Shown: positions 8,236 to 17,660, counted from the first letter of the stretch. The stretch: 64,000 bases of DNA from Bog-473 sp963725895 (GCA_963725895.1 CAVSAJ010000001.1:434001-498000), one strand, 5' to 3'. Numbers and translations are program-made. The notes: generated by a model from the sequence alone, not told the origin.

Positions 8236-9621
8236 ATGTCAGCTCCCACGGTGACTTCGGTCACCGCGGCGTCGCCGGCAGCCCGCGCCGGTCTGGTGGT
8301 GGGCGACGAGCTCCTCAGCATTGACGGGCACGAGCCGCGCGACGTCATCGATTTCCAACGTCTGACCGACGCCGAGGACCTCAGCGTCATGGTGCGGCGC
8401 GCCGGCTCGCCATTGGGACGCCTGGTCCGGGTGGACAAGGCGGCCGGCGAATCGCTGGGGGTGGAGGTCTCCTCCGCCGTCTTCGACCGCATCCGCACGT
8501 GCGACAACCATTGCGCATTCTGCTTCATCTACCAGTTGCCCAAGGGCATGCGGCGCAGTCTCTACCTCAAGGACGACGACTACCGCCTCTCGTTTCTCTA
8601 CGGCAACTTCACGACGCTGACGCGCTTCACCGAGCTCGACGCAGAGCGCATCCTCACCGAGCGGCTGGGCCCACTGTTCGTCTCCATCCACTCAACCGAC
8701 CCCGAGCTGCGCGCGCACATGCTGCGCAATCCGAAGGGCGCGACCAGCCTGCGTTGGCTCGGCGTGCTGCTCGACGGTGGGATCGAGGTGCACGGCCAGG
8801 TCGTCGTTTGCCCCGGGGTCAACGACGGTCCGGCGCTCGAGGACACGATGGCCGGGATCTTGGACCGGTTCCCCGCTCTGGCCAGTGTCGGCGTTGTCCC
8901 CCTCGGCGTCAGCCGCTACTCGAACGAGCCCGAGATGCGCCCGCACACCGAGGAGGAGGCGGCACGGGCCCTCGACGTGGTCGAGGAGTGGCAAGCGATC
9001 TATCGGCGCGCCCTGGGCCACCGCATGGCGTTCGCGGCCGACGAGTACTACCTCCTGGCCGGCCGGGAGCTGCCACCGTCACGCCACTACGACGGCTACC
9101 CCCAGCACGAGAACGGCATCGGTATGGCGCGGGCCTTCGCCGAGTCCTTCGGACGTCCGGAGGCGGAAGGTCCTGGCGGGGTGCGGCACGGCTTCTTCGC
9201 CTCGGTGGACTCGGCACCGGCCGAGGGGTATCGCGCGCCGCGTCTCGCGGTGGCGCCTGCCGGCCCCGACGGCCGCCCGGTGACGGTCGTGACCGGAACC
9301 TACGGTGCCCGCGTCCTCGGGCCTCTTCTCGAGGGACACCCACGCACCGACCTCACGCTGCGCGTCGTGCCCAACGACTTCTTCGGGGGCAACATCGGCG
9401 TGGCGGGTTTGCTCACGGGTGAAGACCTTGCGCGGGCGCTGGCCGGCGTGGGAGCGCAGCAACGGTGCCTGGTACCGGACGCGTGCCTCAACGAGGGCCG
9501 ATTCCTCGACGGGTTGACCCTGGCCGACCTGCCGCGGCCCGTCGAGGTCGTGCCGACGGACGGTCGCTCGCTGCGCCGCGCGCTCGACGGCACGTCCTTT
9601 CGACCAGCGTGCTCGTCATGA
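8236..9621 (+). CDS. DUF512 protein with PDZ-like N-terminus and radical-SAM-type Fe-S motif
   Basis: The protein is 461 residues long. Residues 1-75 resemble a PDZ-like domain (SPAARAGLVVGDELLSIDG). A cysteine motif follows, CDNHCAFCF, in the arrangement C-x3-C-x2-C seen in radical-SAM proteins. The LYLKDDDYRLSFLYGNF block and the C-terminal DUF512 region (TGTYGARVLGPL, DFFGGNIGVAGLLTG) are hallmarks of a family widely conserved beside der or other housekeeping genes. The family is described as an Fe-S oxidoreductase; its reaction is not known to me. The stop overlaps the der start (ATGA), so the two are probably co-translated. The start ATG 8236 is the first Met before the PDZ-like domain. 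Confidence 0.85.
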   Translation: MSAPTVTSVTAASPAARAGLVVGDELLSIDGHEPRDVIDFQRLTDAEDLSVMVRRAGSPLGRLVRVDKAAGESLGVEVSSAVFDRIRTCDNHCAFCFIYQLPKGMRRSLYLKDDDYRLSFLYGNFTTLTRFTELDAERILTERLGPLFVSIHSTDPELRAHMLRNPKGATSLRWLGVLLDGGIEVHGQVVVCPGVNDGPALEDTMAGILDRFPALASVGVVPLGVSRYSNEPEMRPHTEEEAARALDVVEEWQAIYRRALGHRMAFAADEYYLLAGRELPPSRHYDGYPQHENGIGMARAFAESFGRPEAEGPGGVRHGFFASVDSAPAEGYRAPRLAVAPAGPDGRPVTVVTGTYGARVLGPLLEGHPRTDLTLRVVPNDFFGGNIGVAGLLTGEDLARALAGVGAQQRCLVPDACLNEGRFLDGLTLADLPRPVEVVPTDGRSLRRALDGTSFRPACSS

Positions 9622-10970
9622 GCCCGATGGTCGTCGTGGCTGGCCGGCCCAATGTCGGCAAGTCCTCGCTCGTGAACCGGATCGTCGGCAGCCGCGCGGC
9701 CGTCGTCGAGGAGGAGCAGGGCGTCACGCGCGACCGCAAGGTCCTCGACGCTGAGTGGGCCGGCGTGGCGTTCTCGATCATGGACACCGGCGGCTGGCTC
9801 GCCGGTGGCGACAGCCTCGAGGCAAAGGTGACCGCACAAGCCGAGCGCGCGCTCGCGGACGCCGACGTCGTGCTGATGGTGGTCGACGTCACGACGGGCG
9901 TGACCGAGGAGGATCTCTCGGCGGCGAAGGTGATCCGTCGCGCCGGGCCTCCCGTCCGCCTCGTGGTCAACAAGGTCGACGACGCCAACCGGGAGGGTGC
10001 CGCGTGGGACTTTGTGGCGCTCGGCCTCGGTGACCCTTTTCCCGTCAGCGCCTTGCACGGGCGGGGGACCGGAGATCTCCTCGACGAGGTCGTGGCGTTG
10101 CTGCCCACGCCATCGGCCCGAGACGACATTGGCGCCCGGGGCGAGGCTGCAGGTGACACTCCGGCTGACGACGCGGCTGGCGCGGGCGCCGGCCGCGTCG
10201 CCGGTACGCCACGGGTCGCCATCATCGGGCGGCCGAACGTGGGCAAATCGACGCTCTTCAACCGGTTGCTCGGCGAGGAACGCTCGATCGTGCACGACAT
10301 GCCCGGCACGACGCGCGACGCCATCGATACGGTCGTCGAGACGCACGAGGGTCCCGTGTGCTTCATCGACACAGCGGGCCTCCGCCGGCCCTCCAAGACC
10401 GACCGGGGGACCGAGCAGCACGCCACCCTTCGTGCCCTGCGGGCACTGGAGCGGGCCGACGTGGCGATCCTGGTCATCGACGCCACGGTGGGCGCGTCGC
10501 ATCAGGACCAGCGGCTGGCAGAGCGCATCGGCGTCTCGGGGTGCCCGACGCTCGTGGCCCTCAACAAGTGGGACCTGGTGCCGGTCGACGAGCGCGACGA
10601 CGTCCTGGCTGGCGTGGGGGACCGTCTCGCCTTCCTCGGCGCGGCACCCGTGCTGAAGATGTCGGCCCGCTCGGGGAAAGGCGTGCACCGCATCCTCCCC
10701 GCGCTGCGTGACGCCGTCGCGGCGTATCACCAACGAGTGCCGACAGGTGCGCTCAACCGCACGCTCCAAGAGCTCCAGAGCCGTCAGCCCGCTCCACGGG
10801 CGCGGATCCGCTACATCGTCCAAGGCGCCATCGATCCGCCGACCTTCACCCTCTTCGCAAGCGGGCGCCTGCCCCAGACGTACTTGCGCTACATCGAGCG
10901 CGGCCTGCGTGAGGCGTTCGAGTTCGGCCACACGCCTCTTAAACTCCGGGTGCGGATCGGCGGCAAGTGA
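9618..10970 (+). CDS. der: Ribosome biogenesis GTPase Der (EngA)
   Basis: Der is an essential tandem-domain GTPase acting in 50S ribosomal subunit assembly. Two G domains are visible. The first has P-loop AGRPNVGKSSLVNR near the start, DTGGW as G3 and NKVD as G4. The second begins with IIGRPNVGKSTLFNR (about residue 203), then DTAGL and NKWD. The last 110 residues, including PPTFTLFASGRLPQTYLRYIER, form the KH-like domain. The linker between the G domains is acidic and Ala/Gly-rich. The start overlaps the upstream DUF512 stop. Length (450 residues) and motif order are normal. Confidence 0.96.
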   Translation: MSPMVVVAGRPNVGKSSLVNRIVGSRAAVVEEEQGVTRDRKVLDAEWAGVAFSIMDTGGWLAGGDSLEAKVTAQAERALADADVVLMVVDVTTGVTEEDLSAAKVIRRAGPPVRLVVNKVDDANREGAAWDFVALGLGDPFPVSALHGRGTGDLLDEVVALLPTPSARDDIGARGEAAGDTPADDAAGAGAGRVAGTPRVAIIGRPNVGKSTLFNRLLGEERSIVHDMPGTTRDAIDTVVETHEGPVCFIDTAGLRRPSKTDRGTEQHATLRALRALERADVAILVIDATVGASHQDQRLAERIGVSGCPTLVALNKWDLVPVDERDDVLAGVGDRLAFLGAAPVLKMSARSGKGVHRILPALRDAVAAYHQRVPTGALNRTLQELQSRQPAPRARIRYIVQGAIDPPTFTLFASGRLPQTYLRYIERGLREAFEFGHTPLKLRVRIGGK

Positions 10971-10986
10971 TGGGGCGGTGCGCCTG

Positions 10987-11190
10987 ATGCCGTGGTGTGA
11001 GGAGTGCGACGCGCTCGTCGAAGACGAGGACCTCGGCGAGGAAGGCGAGTGCCCCACCTGCGGCACGATCCTGGCCGAGCAGGAGCGCCAGCCGATCCCG
11101 TGGTACTTCAAGGCCATGCTCGTCGCCAGCGTCATCTACCTGGGCTATCGCGGGTATCAGGGTGTGACCTGGATCGCCGCCCACGTGTAG
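10987..11190 (+). CDS. Small zinc-ribbon membrane protein, 67 aa
   Basis: The N-terminal half has two CxxC pairs (WCEECDAL and GECPTCGT) separated by an acidic stretch, a likely zinc ribbon. One predicted membrane helix follows (WYFKAMLVASVIYLGYRGYQG). The gene lies 16 bp after der and 11 bp before the gamma-carbonic anhydrase gene, in the same direction, so it is probably in the same transcript. The function is unknown. Its position after der suggests a housekeeping role, but that is only inference. Confidence 0.75.
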   Translation: MPWCEECDALVEDEDLGEEGECPTCGTILAEQERQPIPWYFKAMLVASVIYLGYRGYQGVTWIAAHV

Positions 11191-11201
11191 CGTCCCGGCG
11201 C

Positions 11202-11720
11202 ATGCCCCTCTACGAGCTGGACGGCGTCGCACCGCACATCGACGAGGGTGCCTATGTCCACCCCGACGCCGTGGTGATCGGTGACGTCACGATCGGTCCT
11301 GCGTCGAGCGTGTGGCCAACCGCCGTCCTGCGCGGCGACTACGGCACCATCACGATCGGCTCGGGTTCCTCCATTCAAGACGGCACCGTCATTCACGCCG
11401 GGCCCGGGTTCCCGACCCATATCGGCAACGGGTGCGTCGTCGGGCACCTGACGCATCTCGAGGGCTGCACCCTCGAGGATGACTCGCTCGCCGGGTCGGG
11501 CTGTGTCGTCCTGCATTGGGCGGTCGTGAGCCAGGGCGCGACGGTCGGCGCTAACGCGGTGGTGCCGAACAACATGGTCGTGCCGCCCGGCGCCCTGGCC
11601 ATCGGGGTCCCGGCCAAGATCCTCGACGGACGCTCCGACGTGGCCATGATCCGGTTGTCGGCGGCCGAGTACGTCGCCAATGTGGCGCGCTACAAGGCGT
11701 CGCTGCGCCGCCTGGACTGA
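11202..11720 (+). CDS. Gamma-carbonic anhydrase-like hexapeptide-repeat protein
   Basis: The 172-residue chain is a left-handed beta-helix with the hexapeptide spacing seen in VVIGDVTIGPASSVWPTAVL and IGNGCVVGHLTHLEGC. It matches the gamma-carbonic anhydrase/PaaY family, whose zinc is held by three histidines; candidates here are the His in GTVIHAG and the two in VGHLTHLEG. Family members interconvert CO2 and bicarbonate, but several have lost measurable activity, so the reaction is probable, not shown. The end PPGALAIGVPAKILDG is the usual terminal coil. It is the last gene of the der cluster and converges on the phosphoesterase. Confidence 0.85.
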   Translation: MPLYELDGVAPHIDEGAYVHPDAVVIGDVTIGPASSVWPTAVLRGDYGTITIGSGSSIQDGTVIHAGPGFPTHIGNGCVVGHLTHLEGCTLEDDSLAGSGCVVLHWAVVSQGATVGANAVVPNNMVVPPGALAIGVPAKILDGRSDVAMIRLSAAEYVANVARYKASLRRLD

Positions 11721-11756
11721 TCTCCATTCAGCGAGCGGCCGCGGGCGACGCCCGAC

Positions 11757-13129
11757 TCAGTGGGCGCGAGTGCGCGAGGGTGGGAACACGTCTGTCCCGA
11801 AGGGTGCGAGTCCCTTCGCTGCGGCGAAGCCGAGGTGCCCTTCGCCGTCGGCACCCCCGCTCGTGAGGCCGAGCAGGTCCTCGTAGCTGCGGAGCGCCGA
11901 GTAGTGGTTGTAGAAGCCGGTCGTGTCGGTCGAGCCGGCCACCACGTACTTGGGGTTCAACAACAGCGCGCCGATCTGCCCACCCCCGGGTGCATCGCTG
12001 TCCGCGACATCGCCCGCATTGCCCGGTGCGTGTGTGTTTGGCCCCGACATTTCGTCGCAACACGCTGACGCGTCGTTGGGACCGCCGACGTCGGATTCGT
12101 CGAACGTGATGACCACCAGCATGTCGCCGTGCTTGTAGGCGGGTGAGCCCAAGATGAGAGGCATCCAGGCCCGCAGGAACTCGTCGGCCCCGGTTAGGCC
12201 GCCCACGTGCCCGCCGGTGCTGTTGGGACCGGCGCACGTGCCGTCATGGCCGTCGTTGCACAGATTCGGCGTGATGAATCCGAACCGCGGGGTGGTCTTC
12301 TCGCTCTGGAGGTCGCTGGGCCAGATGCCCGCTCGGCAATGGCGTGCCGTTGGGCGCCCAGCCTTCCGAGTGGCACCACATTCGCGTTGCATTCAGCGGT
12401 GTTGTCGATCACCGAGTGAAACCAGACGAAGGGGTTGTGCCGCGTCGTGTACTGGTCGCTCGGCGTGGCGACTTCTGCCGTGTCGGTCGCCCCGATGCTC
12501 GGATGCCCGCAGTCGGTGCCCCCGCTCGGGTCGGGCGTGCCTCCGTCCCTCGAAGGCGTGTTGCCCATGTCCTGCTCGTAGGCGCGCCAAGCGGCCACGT
12601 GCGTGACCTTGTTGGGCGGGTACTTGGCGTCGAGCTGTGACGCGATCGTCTTCACCGAAGCGGGATAGACGCAGCCCTCCCCGTCGACCTGGCCCGGGTT
12701 GACCGCCTGGTTGCCGTCGAGGGTGCCTGGTGTCACGTTGGCGAACGCGAATCCGTTGTCGGCGCAGTCGGCCTGTGTGTCCTCGGTGGGGGCCTGGCCC
12801 GAGACCTGCGCGATGTAGTTGTCGAGGCTGTCGTGCCCGATGGCGTAGTAGTTCTGTAGCAACTCGCCTTTCGGACGAAGAGTGCCGTTGAGATAGGTGG
12901 CGGGGGAGCCCGGACCGAACGTGGCGTCGTAGCCCTCGTTCTCGAACTCGATCACCAAGATGTGATTGATCTTTCCGGGTGCCAATGCGGCGCGCACGAC
13001 AGGGGCGGGTCTGGCGGCAACGGACGCAGTGGCCGGCACGCTCACGCCGGCGAGGGCGACGAAGCCGAACGTGGTCAGCAAGGCGGCGGTCCGTGGACGC
13101 GCTCGCCGAAGGTGGCGGGACTCGGGCAC
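11757..13129 (-). CDS. Secreted phosphoesterase-family protein, two frameshifts
   Basis: The start at 13129 is followed by a basic region and a hydrophobic signal peptide (LLTTFGFVALAGVSVPATA). The mature protein begins with NHILVIEFENEGYDATFG, the opening metal-site segment of the phosphoesterase/acid-phosphatase superfamily (phospholipase C-like). The C-terminal part includes MLVVITFDESDVGGPND and a late histidine (FYNHYSALRSYEDLLGL), both typical metal or active-site regions. The frame breaks twice between about 12355 and 12310. Removing one C at each of two CCC runs restores a continuous chain through GRLGANGTPLPSGHLAS into DLQSEKTTPRF. This fits consensus insertions. It probably acts outside the cell on phosphoester substrates; the substrate is unknown. 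Confidence 0.75.
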
Positions 13130-13201
13130 GGACGGTGAGCGTAACGCCAGCCGCGCCCGAGGCAGGGGTCAGCCCGGCTCCGGCCCCCTTGGTGACGTCG
13201 G

Positions 13202-13229
13202 GGTTGTCGCGCCCGCGGACGCGACAACC
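13202..13229. terminator. Perfect 10-bp stem-loop between GAF-GGDEF gene and phosphoesterase
   Basis: The sequence ggttgtcgcg (13202-13211) pairs perfectly with cgcgacaacc (13220-13229) around an 8-nt loop. It lies just past the 3' end of the GAF-GGDEF gene and upstream of the phosphoesterase, both on the minus strand. It therefore probably ends the first transcript. There is no clear U-tract, as is common in GC-rich actinobacteria. Confidence 0.5.
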
Positions 13230-13266
13230 AAGGAGTCAGCCGGCGCTGCAGGACGAGCGGCGTGCT

Positions 13267-14323
13267 CTAAATGGAACGGGCACGCTGGCGCTTTGCCCGG
13301 TAGGCGGCGGTGCTCGCCGCCGTCAGCAGGCCCTCGGCGCTGGCATCGTTCCCGGAGCTCCAGACCACACCGAGGCTCGCACGGAGCTCGACCCCGTCGA
13401 GGCCGATCTCTCTACTCACCGAGGAGAGCACGGTGTCGACGCGGGACCTGATGCGCCACTCGACGATGGCGCGGTCCGCATTGATGCACAGGATGACGAA
13501 CTGGTCGTCCTCTACGCGGGCCAGGGTGTCGCCGGAGCGGACGGTGGATTCCAAGCCTGTGGCGATGGCCCGGAGGACTGCCTCTTTTGCGTCGAGGCCG
13601 AGAGCCGTGCTCACGGCTTCGACGCCCTCGGGCTCAATGACGAAGAGCCCGAATGATCGGCGGTAGCGCCGAGCGTCGTACACAGCCTGCTGGAGACGAT
13701 CCATGAGGATCATGCGGTTCGGCAACCCGGTCAGCGGGTCTTGAAGGGCGCGGTGCGCTTCGCTCTCGAGCTTCGAGGACGTCGACAGCGACGAGGCGAT
13801 GAGTCCGGCCATGAGCTCCAGGACGTCGGCGTCGGTGTCGCTGAAGTGGTCCGGCTCCTCGGAGAGGACCTTCAGCACGCCGACGCCCTGGCCGCCGTGC
13901 ACAATCGGGGCGACGACAATTTCAGCGGGCCCCGACCAGGCGGCATGCCTCGCGGTCGACCCGCGAGTCGGTCTCGGTGTCCCGGCAGATCAGCGGCATG
14001 CCCATCCGGATGCACAGCCCCGAAAGGCTGTCGTCCATGTTGACCCGTGTGCCCTCAGACGCCTCGGCCATGCCACTCACCGCCCGGAACACCGTTACGT
14101 TGCCGTCGGCCAGCTCAACGGCGCCACCGTGAGCATTGGTCGCCGCCTGGGCGCGTTCGATCACGACGCCCATGACGCGCTCGGGCTCCAACGAGCCCGC
14201 GTTGAGGAGCCGTTGTGTTTCGATCAGAGATCGGAGCAGGTCAACCTGGGTACCCCGCGCGATGGTCGCCACCTTGGGAACTTCGGACGATGCCGGTGTG
14301 GCCTTGAGGGGAATCTTCGTCAA
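13267..14323 (-). CDS. GAF-GGDEF signalling protein with degenerate GGDEF, frameshifted
   Basis: The N-terminal part (14323 to about 13925) is a GAF-like sensor domain after a helix LLRSLIETQRLLNAGSLEP. Its second half continues in another frame (APIVHGGQGVGVLKVLSEEP). Removing one C at about 13930 joins them as LVGAAEIVVAP. A GGDEF domain follows, starting at DPLTGLPNRMILMDRL. The active-site GGDEF motif is replaced by ARVEDDQFVIL, so diguanylate cyclase activity is doubtful. It may be a degenerate receptor or regulatory domain. A predicted hairpin follows its 3' end. The gene stands alone between the phosphoesterase and a glycosyltransferase. Confidence 0.78.
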
Positions 14324-14604
14324 CTTGTGCCTGCGTCCAGGGAGAACGCGGTCCGCGCACCTGAGCGAGAGCGGGCGAGGAGGTCCTACGGACCAGCCAA
14401 GTCCTGTCGCTCGTCGGGTCGAATCGGCTCATTTCCGAACGTTCTGATCCCGTTGTCCTTCCGCAGTCAGCGCGTCGCCTGATTTGGGCCCCGAAGGCCC
14501 CATCGGGCAAAACCTGCGCTCCAGAGACGTCACTGGACTCGCACACGGTTCCGACTCGGCGGCACTTACGCGATCCGCGTGGAGGGGCAGGCGATGCATG
14601 GACC

Positions 14605-15504
14605 TCAGTCGTCGTCGGCCCCCGCTCTCCTGAAGACGCTGGCGAATAACCGTGCCGGTAATCCAGGGTCAGATCGGCTCACGCCGACGCGCGATGCGAC
14701 GTACGTCATCATCGCGAGGGCGGCCGGGCTGGCGCGACGAGCCGAGAGAAGCGCGCGGAGTGCACCGATCCGGTTGTCGGCGGAAAGCTCGATCATGCAT
14801 TCGTGGAAGGCGACGCAGCTGGGGGACATCGAGGCCCGGTGCTTGGAGAGAAAAGCTCGCCTTCCGGCCGCGCTCCTGCCCGATCTGCTCACACGTTGAC
14901 CTTCGTGCTGATAGTAGAGGTACAGGGGCTGCGGGAGAACCGTGACCGGACCGCGCTCGGCCAACCGCAGCCACAGGTCCCAGTCCTCACCGGTGGGGAG
15001 GGTCTCGTCGAACACGGGCTCCTCGCCGAAGGCCGATCGGCGAACAACCATGAAAAGCGCTCCCAGCGGGTCGTACCATCGCAAGACTGCAGCCGAACAC
15101 CGTCGAGGGCCGCGGAAGCTCGTGCTCGTCCCATCGGGGAGGACGATGGCGTGCCAGGACGACACCACTGCCTCGCTCGGGTGTGCCTCGAGCCACTCCA
15201 CCGTGCTGTGGAGGGCGTCGGGGCTGAGCGTGTCGTCGTCGTCGAGGAAGGTGAGATAGTCGCCCACTGCAGCAGCAACGCCGACGTTGCGAGCCGCCGA
15301 AGGCCCCCCCGCGGCGTGGCGACGATGGACGTGAAGCGGCAGCTCCCTCGACTGGACTGTCACGGGCACTTCTGAGGCGTCGTCGACCACGTGGACCTCA
15401 ATCGGGCGATAGCGCTGCGCCTCGACGCTCGCCAATGCGCGTTCGAGGGATCCCGTCCGGTTGCGCGTCGGGATCACGACGGACACCAGGGGAGAAGCCG
15501 GCAC
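14605..15504 (-). CDS. Family 2 glycosyltransferase
   Basis: A GT-A glycosyltransferase of 299 residues. The opening SPLVSVVIPTRNRTGSLERA and VVDDASEVP form the nucleotide-binding fold, and FLDDDDTLSPDAL supplies the metal-binding acidic motif. PTGEDWDLWLRLAERG is the conserved ED motif near the catalytic base. There are no strong membrane helices, so it is likely cytoplasmic and acts on a nascent envelope or exopolysaccharide glycan. The sugar cannot be inferred. It has no partner genes next to it, which is unusual for such enzymes. Confidence 0.85.
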   Translation of the reverse strand: MPASPLVSVVIPTRNRTGSLERALASVEAQRYRPIEVHVVDDASEVPVTVQSRELPLHVHRRHAAGGPSAARNVGVAAAVGDYLTFLDDDDTLSPDALHSTVEWLEAHPSEAVVSSWHAIVLPDGTSTSFRGPRRCSAAVLRWYDPLGALFMVVRRSAFGEEPVFDETLPTGEDWDLWLRLAERGPVTVLPQPLYLYYQHEGQRVSRSGRSAAGRRAFLSKHRASMSPSCVAFHECMIELSADNRIGALRALLSARRASPAALAMMTYVASRVGVSRSDPGLPARLFASVFRRAGADDD

Positions 15505-15734
15505 TACACCCTCACGGGTCCGACAGGCGGTCCTCGTCGGACCACGACCGGCCGTCGCCGGGCCGAGCTCAGCTGCCTGTGTTCAGGCAGGCCGCGTGTT
15601 GCGCGGTGCTGTACTCGATGACACGTGAAGCCGGGGGAGGGGTCGCCGGGGTGGCGGATCACGGGGCGATTCTCTCACCGCGCTGGAACAACGTCCTCAT
15701 CGCCTCAGTCCGGTGAACTCGGGCAGAAGTGTCC

Positions 15735-16226
15735 CTACCGCTTGATCTCGACCAGCAGCACCCAGCCGTTGATCGACGCCGAGACGAACGCGCACAGGAT
15801 GCCAGCGAGTACCCAATACAGTCCGCCTCCCCCACCCACAGCCACACTCACACCTCCGACGATCAAGGCGATGCTTGGGGATAGCAAGGTGACCAGGTGT
15901 TCAACCACCCAAGCCTTCGGTTCGTCGGGCGTCCCTTTTCCGTGGGTCGCCCAAAGAGTCTGCGCGGCAACGACAGCACCGGCCATCGCAATCTCAATGC
16001 CCAGAGCACGATGACTCTGTCCCGGTGCCAGCCCGAACCCTGAAACAATCAGGGCACTCACCAGGATTCCGAGGGTCCCCGCTGCTCTACCTGGAAGCTG
16101 CGGGTATTTGAGAATCTCTTCGAGATTTATCGAGATGGCGACGAACAAGAGTCCAGTCAGTGCTGCCGACGCGCCAATCGTCCCCACGAAGAAGTCATGC
16201 CAAGGCACGGCGCTATATGAGGCCAC
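15735..16226 (-). CDS. Integral membrane protein, about four helices, family unknown
   Basis: I do not know the function. From GTG 16226 the chain reads VASYSAVPWHDFFVG, then GASAALTGLLFVAISINLEEIL, TLGILVSALIVSGFGLAPGQ, LGIEIAMAGAVVAAQTLW and a glycine-rich final helix pair. It shares its plan with the protein at 59485-60003: the W-x2-FFV-x7-ALTGL-FVA-S opening, a central 'PGQ(S/N)H.A.GIE' motif and similar helix spacing. The comparison supports the GTG start; a longer frame to 16370 exists but its extra N-terminus is unlike the relative. Confidence 0.6.
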   Translation of the reverse strand: MASYSAVPWHDFFVGTIGASAALTGLLFVAISINLEEILKYPQLPGRAAGTLGILVSALIVSGFGLAPGQSHRALGIEIAMAGAVVAAQTLWATHGKGTPDEPKAWVVEHLVTLLSPSIALIVGGVSVAVGGGGGLYWVLAGILCAFVSASINGWVLLVEIKR

Positions 16227-16455
16227 GGAAGAGTGTGGCACCTCTTGTGATTCGGTGGTTGGTCGCACGCCCGTTGTGCCGAATAGTGGCATGTCTTGTG
16301 GCATGGGCTCCGCCGCCAAGACCACCACGCTCCATGCGTCGGTCGTCGCTGGGTCCGGCCGCTGCACCACGGCAGCGACCGCGATCGCTCAGGCGAGACC
16401 CAGGTCTAGGTGCGGGAGCCAAAGTCCGCATGACACCCTCTATGGTTTGGAAGCC

Positions 16456-16872
16456 ATGCGAGCAAGGAAAGGAATCCGGCCTGGCGCCTTCGGCGTTGCT
16501 GTGCTTCTAAGCGTCGCGTCGTTCACGTTCGCGAGTGCACCCGCTAGCGCGGCAGTCACTATCAAGGTGAAGCCGAGCACCGGTCTTGTCAACGGTCAGA
16601 GTGTTGCGGTGAAAAGCTCCGGCCTCCTGGATAAGAAGGTGGAGATCAGAGAGTGCAGCGATCCATTCTGTGATCCATCGAATGCTGTCCTCACGAGACC
16701 GCAAAATGGCGTCCTCAAGGCGCACATCGCCCTGAGCGCCGGATTCATGGAAGGCTCGCAGTTGGTCAACTGCGCTGAAATCGGCGGGCAACGCTGCGAC
16801 ATAGTTGTGATTTACGCGAAGACGCAAAAGGCGATCGGAACTCCGGTCCCGATCAGTTTCGCTCCGGCATAA
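16456..16872 (+). CDS. Secreted neocarzinostatin-family-like protein
   Basis: The 138-residue precursor starts MRARKGIRPG and has a signal peptide with core FGVAVLLSVASFTFASAPASA, cleaved near residue 32. The mature part (VTIKVKPSTGLVNGQSVAVK, IRECSDPFCDP, a late NCAEIGGQRCDIVV, and PVPISFAPA at the end) follows the layout of neocarzinostatin apoproteins: a small immunoglobulin-like barrel with two disulfides and a G-L-x-x-G-Q-x-V opening. Classical members bind enediyne chromophores, but no enediyne genes are present here. Many actinobacterial homologues are simply secreted proteins of unknown role. Confidence 0.68.
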   Translation: MRARKGIRPGAFGVAVLLSVASFTFASAPASAAVTIKVKPSTGLVNGQSVAVKSSGLLDKKVEIRECSDPFCDPSNAVLTRPQNGVLKAHIALSAGFMEGSQLVNCAEIGGQRCDIVVIYAKTQKAIGTPVPISFAPA

Positions 16873-16909
16873 GGGGCGTAGCCCAGCGATCGAGACCTGG
16901 TAGACAGCG

Positions 16910-17165
16910 CGCAACGGCCTCGCGCCTGGATGTCGCTCAGGTTCGGGGTGTTCGGCGAAGCATCTCAGTAGCGAAGCTGTGGCGCACGGCGTGCTCGGAT
17001 CCCTTGACGCCTGACCGTCGGAAGACGTCGTCCACGATCCGCGCCACGTACTTTGGCGAGATCCCGTCGTCGTAGTTCGCGTAGGCTGCACAAGTGGTTC
17101 CAGGTGGGCGTGCTATCGAGCTGAGGTAGAACAAACCGCCGCTATTTGCCCAGACTGAACAGGCA
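16910..17165 (-). pseudogene. C-terminal remnant of a tyrosine site-specific recombinase
   Basis: The minus-strand translation includes ISPKYVARIVDDVFRRSGVKG followed by SEHAVRHSFATEML, the HxxR box of tyrosine recombinases. Beyond it the frame breaks and the expected second Arg/His-Gly-His box and catalytic Tyr are not recognisable; a neighbouring frame reads LSDIQA. The N-terminal domain is absent. A partial tRNA-Pro sequence abuts the remnant, as expected for an element that once integrated at a tRNA gene. Confidence 0.7.
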
Positions 17166-17172
17166 CGACAGC

Positions 17173-17210
17173 GCTGTGGCGCAGCTTCGTTCACGCGCTT
17201 GACTGGGGGT
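17173..17210 (+). repeat. Partial tRNA-Pro(GGG) copy, 5' half only
   Basis: These 38 nt match positions 33673-33710 of the intact tRNA-Pro(GGG) at 35 of 38 positions. They cover the acceptor 5' end, D-arm and anticodon stem and loop (gcgcttgactgggggt). The T-arm and 3' acceptor strand are missing, so it cannot make a tRNA. It sits against a recombinase remnant and probably marks an old attachment site. Confidence 0.72.
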
Positions 17211-17660
17211 GTCCCTGCATTCCCGACGCCCACTGACGCCTCCTAACGTTCGACCTGCTCACCTCCACCCTGTCGTCTAGCTGCCTGGTCGACTATCACG
17301 CCCGCTGACGCACCGTGACGGGTGGTTGGGTTGCGTCGATGGTTGCATTCGGAAGGATTGATGGCTGCCAAGTGCAAATTGAAATGGCACTGGTTGGCGA
17401 GACGGCCGAGGTGCACGAGTCCCTCCTTGAACATGCGCCCTTCGCTTCGGATTTGAGCAGTGTGCGGTGACCCACTCGCGTCCGCACTAGCGGTAGTTGC
17501 CTGCCCCATACCAATCAGGCACCATGGGGATACCTCCTTAGTCCGGGCATCATGCTCCTGAAGAGCGCCCTGGAGCGTGTGTTCCAAGTGTTCCGGCCAG
17601 GAACGGCTTAGCTACGCTCGAAGTCGTATACCGCGCGTCGGAACTTTCTGAGGAGCACCT
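17211..17660. other. Intergenic stretch without a supported gene
   Basis: Short frames exist on both strands but none has recognisable motifs or consistent coding character. The last 30 bases carry aggagcacct, a ribosome-binding site for the SDR gene at 17661. The stretch probably belongs to the scar of the integrated element to its left. Confidence 0.5.

Noticed and set aside
9300..11135. A 611-residue minus-strand frame
   Set aside because: It is antisense to der and the end of the DUF512 gene; no protein motifs.
17173..17210. A second functional tRNA-Pro gene
   Set aside because: It lacks the T-arm and the 3' acceptor strand and has three substitutions in the D-arm region.
17243..17587. 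A 114-residue minus-strand protein
   Set aside because: No motifs, no ribosome-binding site and poor codon character; left as intergenic.
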